Source: an uncultured Roseivirga sp.
Lineage (GTDB): Bacteria > Bacteroidota > Bacteroidia > Cytophagales > Cyclobacteriaceae
DNA length: 64,000 nt
Reading direction: 5' to 3'
Assembly (NCBI GenBank): GCA_947493005.1
Contig: CANLOY010000005.1
Coordinates: 186,001 to 250,000, forward strand
The notes below the pieces were generated by a model. It had not been told where the DNA came from. It searched no databases and saw only the letters and a list, made by a program, of their open reading frames with translations. Made by a program: the position numbers and the translations under genes. This document shows, piece after piece, positions 54,431 to 63,388 of the stretch (positions are counted from its first letter, which is position 1; every line of letters begins with the position of its first letter).

Positions 54431-54616
54431 GATATGTTTGTTTGGTTGAAAAACTGTCCTTATGGTCTATGTAGGTCATTTTTTGCTGGCGGAACTTGTT
54501 CGCGGACAAGATTAGGACAAGAATATGTCAGCTTCTCAGTATTTTCTCATTTCAAATGGGAAATGAATAGGAAATGCTTCCCATCTTTTGAAAAGGTAGG
54601 AAATGGATGAGAAATA
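54427..54616. repeat. dispersed intergenic repeat, copy C
   Basis: Starts ACATGATATGTTTGTTTG as in copy B, carries CGCGGACAAGATTAGGACAA in the middle and shares the 44-nt identical block (54531-54574 here) and the GGAAATGGATGAGAAATA end. It overlaps the ATG of the minus-strand AraC gene by 4 bp, so it contains the control region of that gene. Confidence 0.88.
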
Positions 54617-54747
54617 AGGTGTATAAACACTCAATGAATATTCGTATGGTAACGTCCCGGATATGGCACGTGCCTCTGGGTTTTGTTTATTTCTTCTGAG
54701 CTAGCTGTTTTGCACTGCACTTTCAAGTAGTTACTTAGAGGCATGTG
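54431..54747. other. 317-bp spacer upstream of the AraC gene
   Basis: Mostly repeat copy C (to 54616). The remaining 130 bp follow the stop of the SDR epimerase gene in its direction of transcription and hold no recognised feature. Confidence 0.6.
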
Positions 54748-55605
54748 CTATATCGTCTGTTGTGAGGAGTTTATTAGTTCCCAAAAATTTTGCCTGGGCG
54801 TATAACCAAGTTTACTTTGAGCCTTGCTTATATCATATACCCGATCTATTGAAGTTGGGAAGTCCCAATTCATAGCTCTATATATTTTTTCTGCACCTGG
54901 GTAATACTTTAATATCACTTGTTTAGGGTTAATTTTTAGTTGTTCTAAATCATCTATTTGAAATGGTGATTTATTCGAAATGTTAAATATCTCAAACCCC
55001 TGAAAATCGTTGGTTGCAGCTAGAAAATGTGCAATGGCACCATCTTGTTCATCCAAACCTCGATACAGGCGATAATTGGCAATGTTATTCTTCGATTCTT
55101 CCATAAACCTTGATACTCTCAGAACAGTAATTTTTAAACCTTCGATTTTGTGAAAATCTTTGCAGAGCTCTTCGGCTGTCTGTTTGGTTATATCATAAAT
55201 ATCTCTGGGCTCAGGAATTAGAAGTTCATCAACCCAGATTGCTTGTTTTTCAGAGACCATAGCACTTCCATAAATAGACGTTGTACTAGTGTAGATGAAT
55301 CTATCGACATTATGCTGCACCGATAAATTCAGTAGATTTAGGGTTCCCAAGATATTTGTATTGACAAATTCTTCCCTTGGGACATTTAGATCAGTATGCT
55401 TTCCATGGAGCGCTGCTGTATGAATTACGTGACTTACGCCATTAAATAATTTATTCAATTGCAGCTCATCTCTTATGTCTACCTGTTTATCTGTTGTATC
55501 GGCAGCAGTCAAATCAACACCTACAGATTCGATATTTCTGTCCCGAAACATGTCAATGATTTCTTTCCCAAGTTTTCCAGAAGATCCTGTTACTAAAACT
55601 TTCAT
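54748..55605 (-). CDS. NAD(P)-dependent extended SDR / nucleotide-sugar epimerase-like protein
   Basis: 285 aa Rossmann-fold enzyme. The cofactor motif is VLVTGSSGKLGKE at the start. The catalytic Ser/Thr region is YTSTTSIYGS and the active-site YxxxK is YDITK. The length is somewhat short for a UDP-hexose epimerase, and the C-terminal substrate domain (YPGAEKIYRAMNWDFPTSID) is not diagnostic. Single gene; substrate unknown. Confidence 0.87.
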   Translation of the reverse strand: MKVLVTGSSGKLGKEIIDMFRDRNIESVGVDLTAADTTDKQVDIRDELQLNKLFNGVSHVIHTAALHGKHTDLNVPREEFVNTNILGTLNLLNLSVQHNVDRFIYTSTTSIYGSAMVSEKQAIWVDELLIPEPRDIYDITKQTAEELCKDFHKIEGLKITVLRVSRFMEESKNNIANYRLYRGLDEQDGAIAHFLAATNDFQGFEIFNISNKSPFQIDDLEQLKINPKQVILKYYPGAEKIYRAMNWDFPTSIDRVYDISKAQSKLGYTPRQNFWELINSSQQTI

Positions 55606-55795
55606 AACTTTGCTCTAATTCCTCACAACGTCTATATAAAGGTAATTTAGCTAGATATTACTTTTAACCACCTGAAATGGAGGGTTATGCGGTGTTTTCT
55701 TGGCCTAATACGGTCGATTTGGTTTTAATCAGTATAGCTGATTTCAAAAGGCATTTTCCTAGTTCTTCTTAAAAATTACCTATTCAACTTCCAAT

Positions 55796-57202
55796 TTACT
55801 TTCTCAATTGGAGTAAAATCGAGCATTCCACATGGTGTGTCTGAGGAAACATATCTACCGGTTGAACACGCGTTACTCTATATTTACTATCGAGTAAAGC
55901 CAGGTCACGAGCTTGTGTGGCTGGATTACAGCTTACATAAACGATTTTGTTAGCCTCGATCTTCAGAAGCATATTCACTACATCCTGATGCATACCTGCT
56001 CTTGGAGGATCTGTAATAATTACATCAGGTCTTTCATGGTTTGCCATGAATTCATCGTTGAGCATGTCCTTCATATCCCCAGCATAAAAATCAGTGTTGG
56101 TAATGCCATTAATTTGAGAGTTGACTTTTGCATCTTCAATAGCCGCTTCTACATATTCAATTCCAATAACTTTTCTGGCTTCTTTGGCCACAAAGTTGGC
56201 AATGGTGCCTGTGCCAGTATATAAGTCGTACACAACTTCATTGCCAGTTAGGCCAGCATAGTCGCGGGCTATTTTATACAATTCATAGGCTTGTGTGGCA
56301 TTGGTCTGATAGAAGGATTTAGGTCCAACCCTAAATTCAATACCCTCCATTTCTTCAGTAATGAAGGCTTGGCCATGGTGAATTTTTACTTCAAGATCGT
56401 GAAAGGTCTCATTGGCTTTGTTATTGATCACATACTGCAAGGAAGTGATTTCAGGAAAGGAGTCTTTGATGAACTCCATTAAATCCATGTTTCTGTCTTC
56501 ATCCAGAGCAAATTGAACGATCACCATCCATTCGTTACGAACAGAATTACGAATGATTAAATTTCTCAGAGACCCGGTCTTTTTCTTTAGGTCGTAATGA
56601 GGGAAATCATGCTTTCGGCAATATTCCTTAACTGCATTGCGTAGGGCATTCGATGGGTCGGGTTGATGATAACATTGATTTATGTCTAGTATCTTATCGA
56701 AGCTTCCCGGTACATGAAAACCTAAGCCTCTGCGATCTATCTCATCGCTGTTTTCTATTTCCTCTCTTGTGAGCCATCTCCAATTGGAGAAGGTGTATTC
56801 TAATTTATTTCGGTAAAACTGGATGTTTTCAGAACCTAGAATGGGAGTGATTTCTGGTAGCTCTACTTTTGCGATTCGTTCCAGATTATCAACAACCTGT
56901 TGATGCTTGTACTTCAGTTGTACTTTGTATGGGATATGTTGCCACTTACAGCCTCCGCAGGTACCAAAGTGGTTGCAAAAAGGTTCAACTCTTTCTTTGG
57001 AGTAGGAGTGAAACTTTACAGGAGTAGCCTCCATAAAGTTAGGCTTCTTACGAGTGATGCGAACATCCACAACATCACCAGGAGCCACCTTTTCTACGAA
57101 TATTACCTGTTCGTCAACTCTGGCTATACACTTACCTTCTGCAGCAATACCTTCAATAAGTACTTGCTCTAAAATCTTCTGCTTGCCCCTGAATTTTCCC
57201 AT
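55796..57202 (-). CDS. rlmD: 23S rRNA (uracil-C5)-methyltransferase RlmD
   Basis: 468 aa SAM-dependent RNA m5U methyltransferase. An N-terminal TRAM domain (IEGIAAEGKCIARVDEQVIF) precedes the iron-sulfur cysteines in FCNHFGTCGGCKWQH, with a probable fourth in DINQCYHQ. SAM motifs are YDLYTGTGTIANFVA and DVIITDPPRAGMH, and the catalytic Cys lies in VYVSCNPATQARDL. Bacteroidota usually have one such enzyme, annotated RlmD; whether it modifies U1939 or also another site cannot be read from sequence. Single gene. Confidence 0.93.
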   Translation of the reverse strand: MGKFRGKQKILEQVLIEGIAAEGKCIARVDEQVIFVEKVAPGDVVDVRITRKKPNFMEATPVKFHSYSKERVEPFCNHFGTCGGCKWQHIPYKVQLKYKHQQVVDNLERIAKVELPEITPILGSENIQFYRNKLEYTFSNWRWLTREEIENSDEIDRRGLGFHVPGSFDKILDINQCYHQPDPSNALRNAVKEYCRKHDFPHYDLKKKTGSLRNLIIRNSVRNEWMVIVQFALDEDRNMDLMEFIKDSFPEITSLQYVINNKANETFHDLEVKIHHGQAFITEEMEGIEFRVGPKSFYQTNATQAYELYKIARDYAGLTGNEVVYDLYTGTGTIANFVAKEARKVIGIEYVEAAIEDAKVNSQINGITNTDFYAGDMKDMLNDEFMANHERPDVIITDPPRAGMHQDVVNMLLKIEANKIVYVSCNPATQARDLALLDSKYRVTRVQPVDMFPQTHHVECSILLQLRK

Positions 57203-57306
57203 GCCGCGAAATTAGTAAATAGTTAATCAGAAATTTGTAATCAGGAATGAGTTCTTTTCCTTGGCCCGTTAGTCAAGTATCGAATCTTATAACTCGAAAC
57301 TTGTAA

Positions 57307-57708
57307 CTATTCTATCTCTTGACAAAGCTCTATCAACACCCCATTAGTTGTTTTTGGATGGAGGAAGCAAACGAGTTTGTTGTCGGCTCCTTTCTTTGGT
57401 TCAGTGTTTAACAATGTGAAGCCTTCTGCTTCCAGTCTTTTCATTTCAGAACGAATATCCTCTACATCATAAGCAATATGGTGAATGCCTTCCCCTCTCT
57501 TCTCAATGAACTTACTAATAGGGCTATCGGGGTTTGTAGCTTCCAATAGCTCAATTTTATTAGGGCCAACTTGAAAGAAGGATGTATTTACTCCTTCGGA
57601 TTCAACGCTTTCTACTTTATAATGAGGTTTGTTAAAAAGCTTGGCGAAAAGATCATTAGAAGTGTTCAGGTCTTTTACTGCAATGCCGATATGCTCTATT
57701 TTTTTCAT
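57307..57708 (-). CDS. mce: methylmalonyl-CoA epimerase
   Basis: 133 aa glyoxalase/VOC-fold enzyme that interconverts (R)- and (S)-methylmalonyl-CoA in propionyl-CoA metabolism. It shows IEHIGIAVKDLNTSNDLFA, KIELLEATNPDSPISKFIEK, EGIHHIAYDVEDI and VLIELCQE, the usual metal-ligand positions (His, Gln/His, Glu). Length and motif order match the family. Single gene. Confidence 0.93.
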   Translation of the reverse strand: MKKIEHIGIAVKDLNTSNDLFAKLFNKPHYKVESVESEGVNTSFFQVGPNKIELLEATNPDSPISKFIEKRGEGIHHIAYDVEDIRSEMKRLEAEGFTLLNTEPKKGADNKLVCFLHPKTTNGVLIELCQEIE

Positions 57709-57724
57709 ACATTTTTTCTTAGAA

Positions 57725-57790
57725 CGTCATCTCCATAAAGCAGGAACCTCATGATTTAATATGGAGATTCCCGTTTTCACGGGAATGACG
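57725..57790. repeat. palindromic REP-like element with dRS3-type core
   Basis: Nested inverted repeats: outer CGTCAT/ATGACG, middle CTCCATA/TATGGAG and an inner hairpin ATTCCCGT-TTTC-ACGGGAAT. The inner 20-mer fits the ATTCCC-N8-GGGAAT pattern of the dRS3 repeat known from Neisseria and similar REP elements elsewhere. It lies between divergent genes (mce and the gene at 57907). Only one copy was seen in the window. Confidence 0.75.
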
Positions 57791-57906
57791 TTGGTGCTAG
57801 TATCTTACGATTACTTATCTTTGTATTTCAATACAGGAAACTAATTCTGTTAGTCTTCTGTTTAAACAGCGCTCAATATATTGAATTGAGTTTAAATTGT
57901 TGCCAT

Positions 57907-58323
57907 ATGAATATGACAGGTACAGGCACGGATATCCATGTAGAGAGTGTTAAGCTTCAGAAGAAGATTGAAAACCATCTTGGAATTCAGGGAAGTGAAT
58001 TGAGTTTTGAGTTTGCGGCTACTGAAGGTAAGACTAAGCTCGATATGATTACCATTAACCCAAGGCATAATCAATCTTTTCTGTTTCATTCTGAAATCGG
58101 AATTGACAAGCTTGATGCACTTAGAAAAATGCTGGAGTATGTAAAGTCTTATAAAGACAAATACAACTCATATACCATTCAATGGATTGCAAAAGGTGAA
58201 ACAGAATTGCATACCTCATATTTTACGGCTAGTAACATGTATGATGCGCTTGATAAATTATATTACGGTCGCGACATCAATACAATAACAGTATTTAGTG
58301 TAGTACTTAACCCTGTAGCGTGA
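57907..58323 (+). CDS. conserved hypothetical protein upstream of the IscA-type gene
   Basis: 138 aa from the ATG at 57907; the ORF track starts at a TTG. No family recognised. A short N-terminal region (TDIHVESVKLQKKIENHLGI) precedes beta strands with LDMITINPRHNQSFLFHSEI and a helix LDALRKMLEYVKSYKDKY. It has no signal peptide or membrane helix and is probably cytoplasmic. Its stop overlaps the start of the IscA-type gene (TGATG), so translation is coupled and a role next to Fe-S cluster delivery is possible. Confidence 0.75.
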   Translation: MNMTGTGTDIHVESVKLQKKIENHLGIQGSELSFEFAATEGKTKLDMITINPRHNQSFLFHSEIGIDKLDALRKMLEYVKSYKDKYNSYTIQWIAKGETELHTSYFTASNMYDALDKLYYGRDINTITVFSVVLNPVA

Positions 58324-58649
58324 TGATAACAGTAACAGATACAGCAAAGAATAAAATTGTAGAACTCCGTACTAAGGAAGGTAAGGATGAGAACCAAAAT
58401 ATAAGAGTAGCGGTTCAAGGAGGAGGGTGCTCTGGATTAATGTATGATCTTGAGTTTGATGCAGAAATCAAGGAAAAGGACGAGGTGTTTGAAGACAAAG
58501 GAGTGAAAATTCTGGTAGACAGAAAGAGCTTACTTTACCTACTTGGAACTACACTTGATTTTTCTGATGGCTTGAATGGTAAAGGTTTTCAGTTTATCAA
58601 CCCAAATGCCTCTCGTACCTGTGGGTGTGGAGAGAGTTTCTCAGTTTGA
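58323..58649 (+). CDS. A-type iron-sulfur cluster carrier (IscA/ErpA/HesB family)
   Basis: 108 aa from the ATG at 58323; the ORF track uses a GTG one codon earlier. The three cluster cysteines are in GGGCSGLMYDL and at the C-terminus in TCGCGESF, the CxC pattern of A-type carriers. These proteins receive Fe-S clusters and pass them to target enzymes. Coupled to the preceding unknown gene and followed by a strong terminator. Confidence 0.95.
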   Translation: MITVTDTAKNKIVELRTKEGKDENQNIRVAVQGGGCSGLMYDLEFDAEIKEKDEVFEDKGVKILVDRKSLLYLLGTTLDFSDGLNGKGFQFINPNASRTCGCGESFSV

Positions 58650-58671
58650 TTACCAGTAAAAAGAATTTAAG

Positions 58672-58700
58672 AGCCCCTATTTCTATAGGGGCTTTTTATT
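58672..58700 (+). terminator. intrinsic terminator after the IscA-type gene
   Basis: AGCCCCTAT, loop TTCT, ATAGGGGCT: a perfect 9-bp stem followed by TTTTATTTTT. It lies 22 bp past the stop codon. Confidence 0.95.
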
Positions 58701-58716
58701 TTTCCTTTAGTAGATG

Positions 58717-59349
58717 TTAAGAGGTTTCTGTGATTAAAAGCCCCAGGCCATAATGAAAATTAACAGAGATAATCAGCCTGACTATCGGGTCTTGCATCTC
58801 AGCTATAGTTAAATCATTAATGAGTGTTTTTGCTAAAAGACTCGGGCTTAGATCAACACCTTTCTCAATAAACTGAAGATATTCACTAACAACTTTAACC
58901 TTGTTGAGCTGGATCAAAGACTTGATATAAGCTCCTTTTGGATTGAAAACCATTGTCTCAAATGGAGCTTCATTTTTTTGATACCCTGGAGTTGGAGGAA
59001 TTTCTGTTAGTTCTTCGTCTGCCTTTACTAACGACAGTGGTACCATTTCTGATTCATAGAAAGATGAAGCTCTTAACCTTTCTAAGTCTGATTTGAATGC
59101 AGAATACCTGAAGAAATGAAGAGGCAAGTTATTATTAGCAAGGTCTTGCAAGTACTGGAAGTAAGCTTTCTCAACATCTTTACCATAGACATTAGTGGCC
59201 AACTCCTCAAATCTATATGTCAGAGAGTTTAATAGTTCGACATCTTCTTTATTCAAACCAACCAGTGAATTGGCGTAATCAACTGACTTTTTCCCTTGAC
59301 AACTTATTACAAGTGCTAGAAGGATGATCGACAATGCTTTTGTTTTCAT
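58717..59349 (-). CDS. hypothetical lipoprotein
   Basis: 210 aa from the ATG at 59349; the 11 extra codons in the ORF track are unlikely. The N-terminus is a lipoprotein signal (MKTKALSIILLALVISC, Cys near 17). The mature protein is helical and charged, with stretches such as LNKEDVELLNSLTYRFEELA. No family recognised. It follows the 424-aa membrane protein gene by 52 bp on the same strand and may be co-transcribed with it. Confidence 0.7.
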   Translation of the reverse strand: MKTKALSIILLALVISCQGKKSVDYANSLVGLNKEDVELLNSLTYRFEELATNVYGKDVEKAYFQYLQDLANNNLPLHFFRYSAFKSDLERLRASSFYESEMVPLSLVKADEELTEIPPTPGYQKNEAPFETMVFNPKGAYIKSLIQLNKVKVVSEYLQFIEKGVDLSPSLLAKTLINDLTIAEMQDPIVRLIISVNFHYGLGLLITETS

Positions 59350-59401
59350 GTTCTCTTTAACTTTTGATCTGTCGAAGTTCAAAATTCTTGAATTAGGAGG
59401 T

Positions 59402-60676
59402 TTAATGTCTTACTAACTCACTATGCGAATAGCCTGCCCAGATGGCTTCGAATACGATATCTTGATCTTGGCGAATTACCCAACCCTTTGAACTAAGTTC
59501 TTTCCTAACAGTATTTTCATCTTTTTCCTTAATAAATAATAAGTAAGCCACGAAGTCAACCACTTCCGGAGGAACTCTACTCATTTGATAAGAAGTTAAG
59601 GAACTCATTAGCCTCATTAGTGCCACATAATAAATGATTACAAGTTGAAGAATGAATAGAATTAATAGCCCAATCCACCCAGTATTTAAATTATCAAGTT
59701 TAAAACCAACCTCGAATCGAAACTTAATAAATTGATAAAAGGAAAATGACTGTTCTGGAAAATCTAAGATATAGTCTAAGTAGATAAAATACTGTCCAAG
59801 TATTACAATAAGTAGGACAGACACTCCCATAATGGCTCTAAGATTCAGGTAATTAGTATAATTGCCTACTTTAATACTTGCGCTGAGTATATACGTCAAA
59901 GCTAAACCTATGATTGATTCAGCTAGCAGAACTAGATGGAAATATCTCATGACAAGAGAAAGCAGAAACCCCAGTATTACAGTTGCAAGAATACTCGCCA
60001 TTATCGGGAAAACTAGCCGAGGAGGCTTTGCTACTTTAGGTCTGGGAAGCTTTTCGGGAACGATGTAATCTGCCCACGTCTCACTTATTTCTACTTCCTT
60101 TACGAGCTCTTGAAGTTTTGTCTCATCATATTCTGAAAGAACAATGTTAAATACATGAATTAGAAGTTTAACTCGTTTAGAATTTCTGCCAACATCCCAA
60201 AGTGAACCATCTAGAGATTCACTAGTAATATTGATTTGCCCTGTTTTGTTAATCTTTACAATAATCTTTTCTGTCCAGGTATTGTAAGAACTAGGGCGTT
60301 TTGCTTCAATTTGGTCTGTTTGATGATAAACTATATCCCAATCTAACTCTTCAAATGCCATTGCAAATAGGCTGCTGATTACCTTATATTCAATAGCTGT
60401 TTGAATACTTTCGGAATACCTAAGGCTAAAGCCAAAACTAGACTTAGGCTTTATACTTTTTATGAAGCCTCTGTATTTATCTTCTCCTGTTATTATGTTT
60501 GGTCTAATGTGCTCATCTATTGTGATTTCATCGCCATTATCTATTCTTTTATTCAATTCCCATTTAGCCGCATCAATTGCTTCTTTTACGTAGTCATTAG
60601 GGTTGTCGATGATTTTCTTTAGCTCGCTTAAGCTCTTTCCTTTCATCTTGGATGAGAAATTACTTTGATCAAACAT
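59402..60676 (-). CDS. hypothetical integral membrane protein
   Basis: 424 aa, not recognised. The N-terminus (LSELKKIIDNPNDYVKEAID, then AAKWELNKR) resembles short helical segments seen at the start of several Bacteroidota membrane proteins. A soluble domain of about 180 residues follows, then at least four transmembrane helices (for example FPIMASILATVILGFLLSLV and GWIGLLILFILQLVIIYYVA) and a soluble C-terminus. Its ATG directly abuts the nitrilase stop (TAAATG), so it belongs to that operon. Confidence 0.7.
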   Translation of the reverse strand: MFDQSNFSSKMKGKSLSELKKIIDNPNDYVKEAIDAAKWELNKRIDNGDEITIDEHIRPNIITGEDKYRGFIKSIKPKSSFGFSLRYSESIQTAIEYKVISSLFAMAFEELDWDIVYHQTDQIEAKRPSSYNTWTEKIIVKINKTGQINITSESLDGSLWDVGRNSKRVKLLIHVFNIVLSEYDETKLQELVKEVEISETWADYIVPEKLPRPKVAKPPRLVFPIMASILATVILGFLLSLVMRYFHLVLLAESIIGLALTYILSASIKVGNYTNYLNLRAIMGVSVLLIVILGQYFIYLDYILDFPEQSFSFYQFIKFRFEVGFKLDNLNTGWIGLLILFILQLVIIYYVALMRLMSSLTSYQMSRVPPEVVDFVAYLLFIKEKDENTVRKELSSKGWVIRQDQDIVFEAIWAGYSHSELVRH

Positions 60677-61408
60677 TTACAAAGAATTGAGTATGTTTTC
60701 TTTTTTGGGGATGTTGAACACCGAAAACCCTCTTTCATGTCTATCCAATTCTTCAATTAAATCACCATTGCTATTCCAGACTGCAGATTTCCCTACAGCA
60801 ATATCTCCATCGCATGATCCTATACAATTGGACATAGCTACAGTCATTTGAAATTGACTGGCAATTTCTGAAAGGGTTTTATGAGCACTTTCAACACCTT
60901 TGGCCGTTTTAGCCACACTAGCTAAATAAACATTGGCTGCATTTTTAGCAGCTTTTTGAGAATGCTCCTGTATTGATATTTCATAACAAATAGCCAAGGC
61001 TATTCGATGACCATAAAGCTGAACAATTCCACTACTTTCAGCTCCTGCAGCAAAGAATGGCTCTTCATCCTCATGCAAGTACTGTTTTGAGTAAAGCGAT
61101 CTTTCCTGATCTGGTTGAAAAATGATGAGACTTATAGAAGTGCCATCGTTTCCTCTGGTGGGCGCACCAATACAAATAACAATGTCTTTGGTATCGGAAA
61201 TATTCTGAAAGCAATCCAACCTCTCATCTTTAATATTGATTGCCAATGCATCTGCTAGTTCAGGCTCATAACCAGTCAGTGAAAGCTCGGGAAAAAGAAT
61301 AAGCTTGGCACCTTCCTCAGTAGCCTGATTTACAACCTTAAGGTGGTTACTAATATTTGCTTCGATATTCCCTTTAACAGGTTTCGTTTGTGCAATGCAT
61401 ATTTTCAT
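60677..61408 (-). CDS. carbon-nitrogen hydrolase (nitrilase superfamily)
   Basis: 243 aa from the ATG at 61408 (MKICIAQTKPVKGN); a start two codons earlier is possible. The Glu-Lys-Cys triad is visible as LFPELSLTGYEPE (Glu), LYSKQYLHEDEEPFF (Lys) and LAICYEISIQEH (Cys). It resembles omega-amidase/carbamoyl-putrescine amidase-type members, but the amide substrate is unknown. First gene of a unit with the membrane protein and perhaps the lipoprotein. Confidence 0.88.
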   Translation of the reverse strand: MKICIAQTKPVKGNIEANISNHLKVVNQATEEGAKLILFPELSLTGYEPELADALAINIKDERLDCFQNISDTKDIVICIGAPTRGNDGTSISLIIFQPDQERSLYSKQYLHEDEEPFFAAGAESSGIVQLYGHRIALAICYEISIQEHSQKAAKNAANVYLASVAKTAKGVESAHKTLSEIASQFQMTVAMSNCIGSCDGDIAVGKSAVWNSNGDLIEELDRHERGFSVFNIPKKENILNSL

Positions 61409-61501
61409 TGCCATGAATATCTACAAATATTTGCTGCTGCGAAAGGGTAGATTTCTAAAGAAACATTAATAGTCTCAATAAGCAATACGTTGTACTAAAT
61501 A

Positions 61502-63388
61502 CTAGTATGCCCTTACCTCTTTGCCTTCCATAAAATTGATGAAAGCCTTGTTTACAACACGATTTCCCCCAGGGGTAGGATAGTTGCCTGTGAAGTACCA
61601 ATCACCAAGGTTTTTAGGGCAAGCCTGATGTAAATTGTCCACAGTTTGGTATACCACTTCTAACTCAGCTTTCAAGCCTTCTGGTCTTACAATGTCTGTT
61701 ATCTTTTCAGATACTTCATCGTAAGAAAACTGGTCGTAAAGCTCCTTTACATAGTTTGCCTGATCTTCAGAGTCGATATTAGCGAGGGCTTTTTGATAGG
61801 CTTCTTCCAGCAAGTTTTCCTTGCTGTTTTCTTTTATCAAAGCCAACATAGCTCTGAAGGCAACAAACTCTTTGATTTTAGACATGTCTATACCATAGCA
61901 ATCAGGATATCTGATTTGAGGTGCTGACGAAACGATAACAATTTTTTTAGGCTCAAGCCTATCAAGCATTTTCAGAATACTCTTTTCCAGAGTGGTTCCC
62001 CGAACAATTGAATCATCGATAACTACCAGCGTATCAACATTTTTGTTAATTACCTCATAGGTTGTATCATAAACGTTGGCTACCAATTCATCACGACTAT
62101 TGTCATCGGCAATAAAAGTTCGAAGTTTGGCATCTTTGATTACCAGTTTTTCTACTCTGGGCTGGAAACTCAAAAGTTGTTCTGCACTTTCCAAGGAAGG
62201 CTTATCATCAATAATCACTTCCTTTCTGCGCTTAAGCATGTATTCATCCAATCCCCTCATCATACCCAGAAAAGAGATTTCAGCGGTATTCGGTATATAA
62301 GAGAATACAGTATTTTTTAAGTCCATGTTGATGGACTTCAGAATCTGAGGAATAAGTAGTCTTCCCAACTCTTTTCTCTCTCTGTAAATATCAGGATCTG
62401 TACCTCTGGAGAAATATATTCTTTCAAAAGAACAGGCTTTTAGTTCACCCGACTCCATGATCGGGATCTCTTCCCATTCGGCATTCTTATGAACGATAAG
62501 TGCGTGCCCTGGAGCTACCTCTTCAATCTCTTCGTAATTGACGTTGAAGGCGGCTTTGATAGCTTGTTTTTCAGAAGCAACAACAATTACTTCATCGTCA
62601 ATGTATTTAAAGGCAGGGCGGATACCATTAGGGTCGCGAACTATAAAGGAAGCACCATGTCCAAGTAAACCTACCATTGCATACCCTCCATCGAAATCTT
62701 TGAAAGAACGCTTCAGTACGCGCTGAAGATTCATTTCATTTTCGATGTGAGTGGTAATCTCGTGGTTCTCTTTCTTACCTCGATATTTATCAAAAATGCG
62801 TTGATTTTCTTCATCGATAAAGTGACCAATTTTTTCCATTACGGTCACTGTATCAGTTTTTTCTTTTGGATGCTGACCTAGTTTAATCAAAAGGTCAAAA
62901 AGCTCATCGACATTAGTCATGTTGAAGTTTCCTGCCATTACCAGGTTTCGACTTCTCCAATTGTTTTGTCTCAGAAAAGGGTGGCAGCTCTCAATGCTGT
63001 TTTTCCCATGAGTTCCATAACGAAGGTGGCCCATCCAGAGCTCACCAGTGAATCCCATATTGTTTTTGAGCCAGTTAGCATCTTGAGGATCATAGCCCAC
63101 TTTCTTCTTAGCCTTCTGAAACTTTCTGCTGATTTTGGCAAAAATTTCGGCAACAGGCTGTGGATTAATGGTTCTGTATCTACTGATGAACCTGGTTCCT
63201 GGTTCTACATCTACTTTGATGTTAGCCACTCCGACACCATCCTGGCCTCGGTTGGACTGCTTTTGCATCATGATGTAAAGCTTATTTACCGCGTATGTTG
63301 CCGAACCATACTTGTCAATGTAGTATTGAAGCGGTTTTCTTAGGCGAATGTGTGCTATACCACATTCGTGTTTGATCTGCTCACTCAT
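61502..63388 (-). CDS. purF: amidophosphoribosyltransferase (long PurF paralogue)
   Basis: 628 aa, longer than standard PurF (about 500). The N-terminal glutaminase has its nucleophile Cys at residue 9 (HECGIAHIRL) and NRGQDGVGVANI. The PRPP-binding phosphoribosyltransferase motif is LVVIDDSIVRGTTLEKSI, and IYFSRGTDPDIYRER is typical. It would catalyse the first step of purine synthesis. Bacteroidota often carry this long form with a shorter PurF elsewhere, so its specific role may be an accessory amidophosphoribosyltransferase. It starts just downstream of nuoN on the same strand (a single-base gap). Confidence 0.9.
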   Translation of the reverse strand: MSEQIKHECGIAHIRLRKPLQYYIDKYGSATYAVNKLYIMMQKQSNRGQDGVGVANIKVDVEPGTRFISRYRTINPQPVAEIFAKISRKFQKAKKKVGYDPQDANWLKNNMGFTGELWMGHLRYGTHGKNSIESCHPFLRQNNWRSRNLVMAGNFNMTNVDELFDLLIKLGQHPKEKTDTVTVMEKIGHFIDEENQRIFDKYRGKKENHEITTHIENEMNLQRVLKRSFKDFDGGYAMVGLLGHGASFIVRDPNGIRPAFKYIDDEVIVVASEKQAIKAAFNVNYEEIEEVAPGHALIVHKNAEWEEIPIMESGELKACSFERIYFSRGTDPDIYRERKELGRLLIPQILKSINMDLKNTVFSYIPNTAEISFLGMMRGLDEYMLKRRKEVIIDDKPSLESAEQLLSFQPRVEKLVIKDAKLRTFIADDNSRDELVANVYDTTYEVINKNVDTLVVIDDSIVRGTTLEKSILKMLDRLEPKKIVIVSSAPQIRYPDCYGIDMSKIKEFVAFRAMLALIKENSKENLLEEAYQKALANIDSEDQANYVKELYDQFSYDEVSEKITDIVRPEGLKAELEVVYQTVDNLHQACPKNLGDWYFTGNYPTPGGNRVVNKAFINFMEGKEVRAY

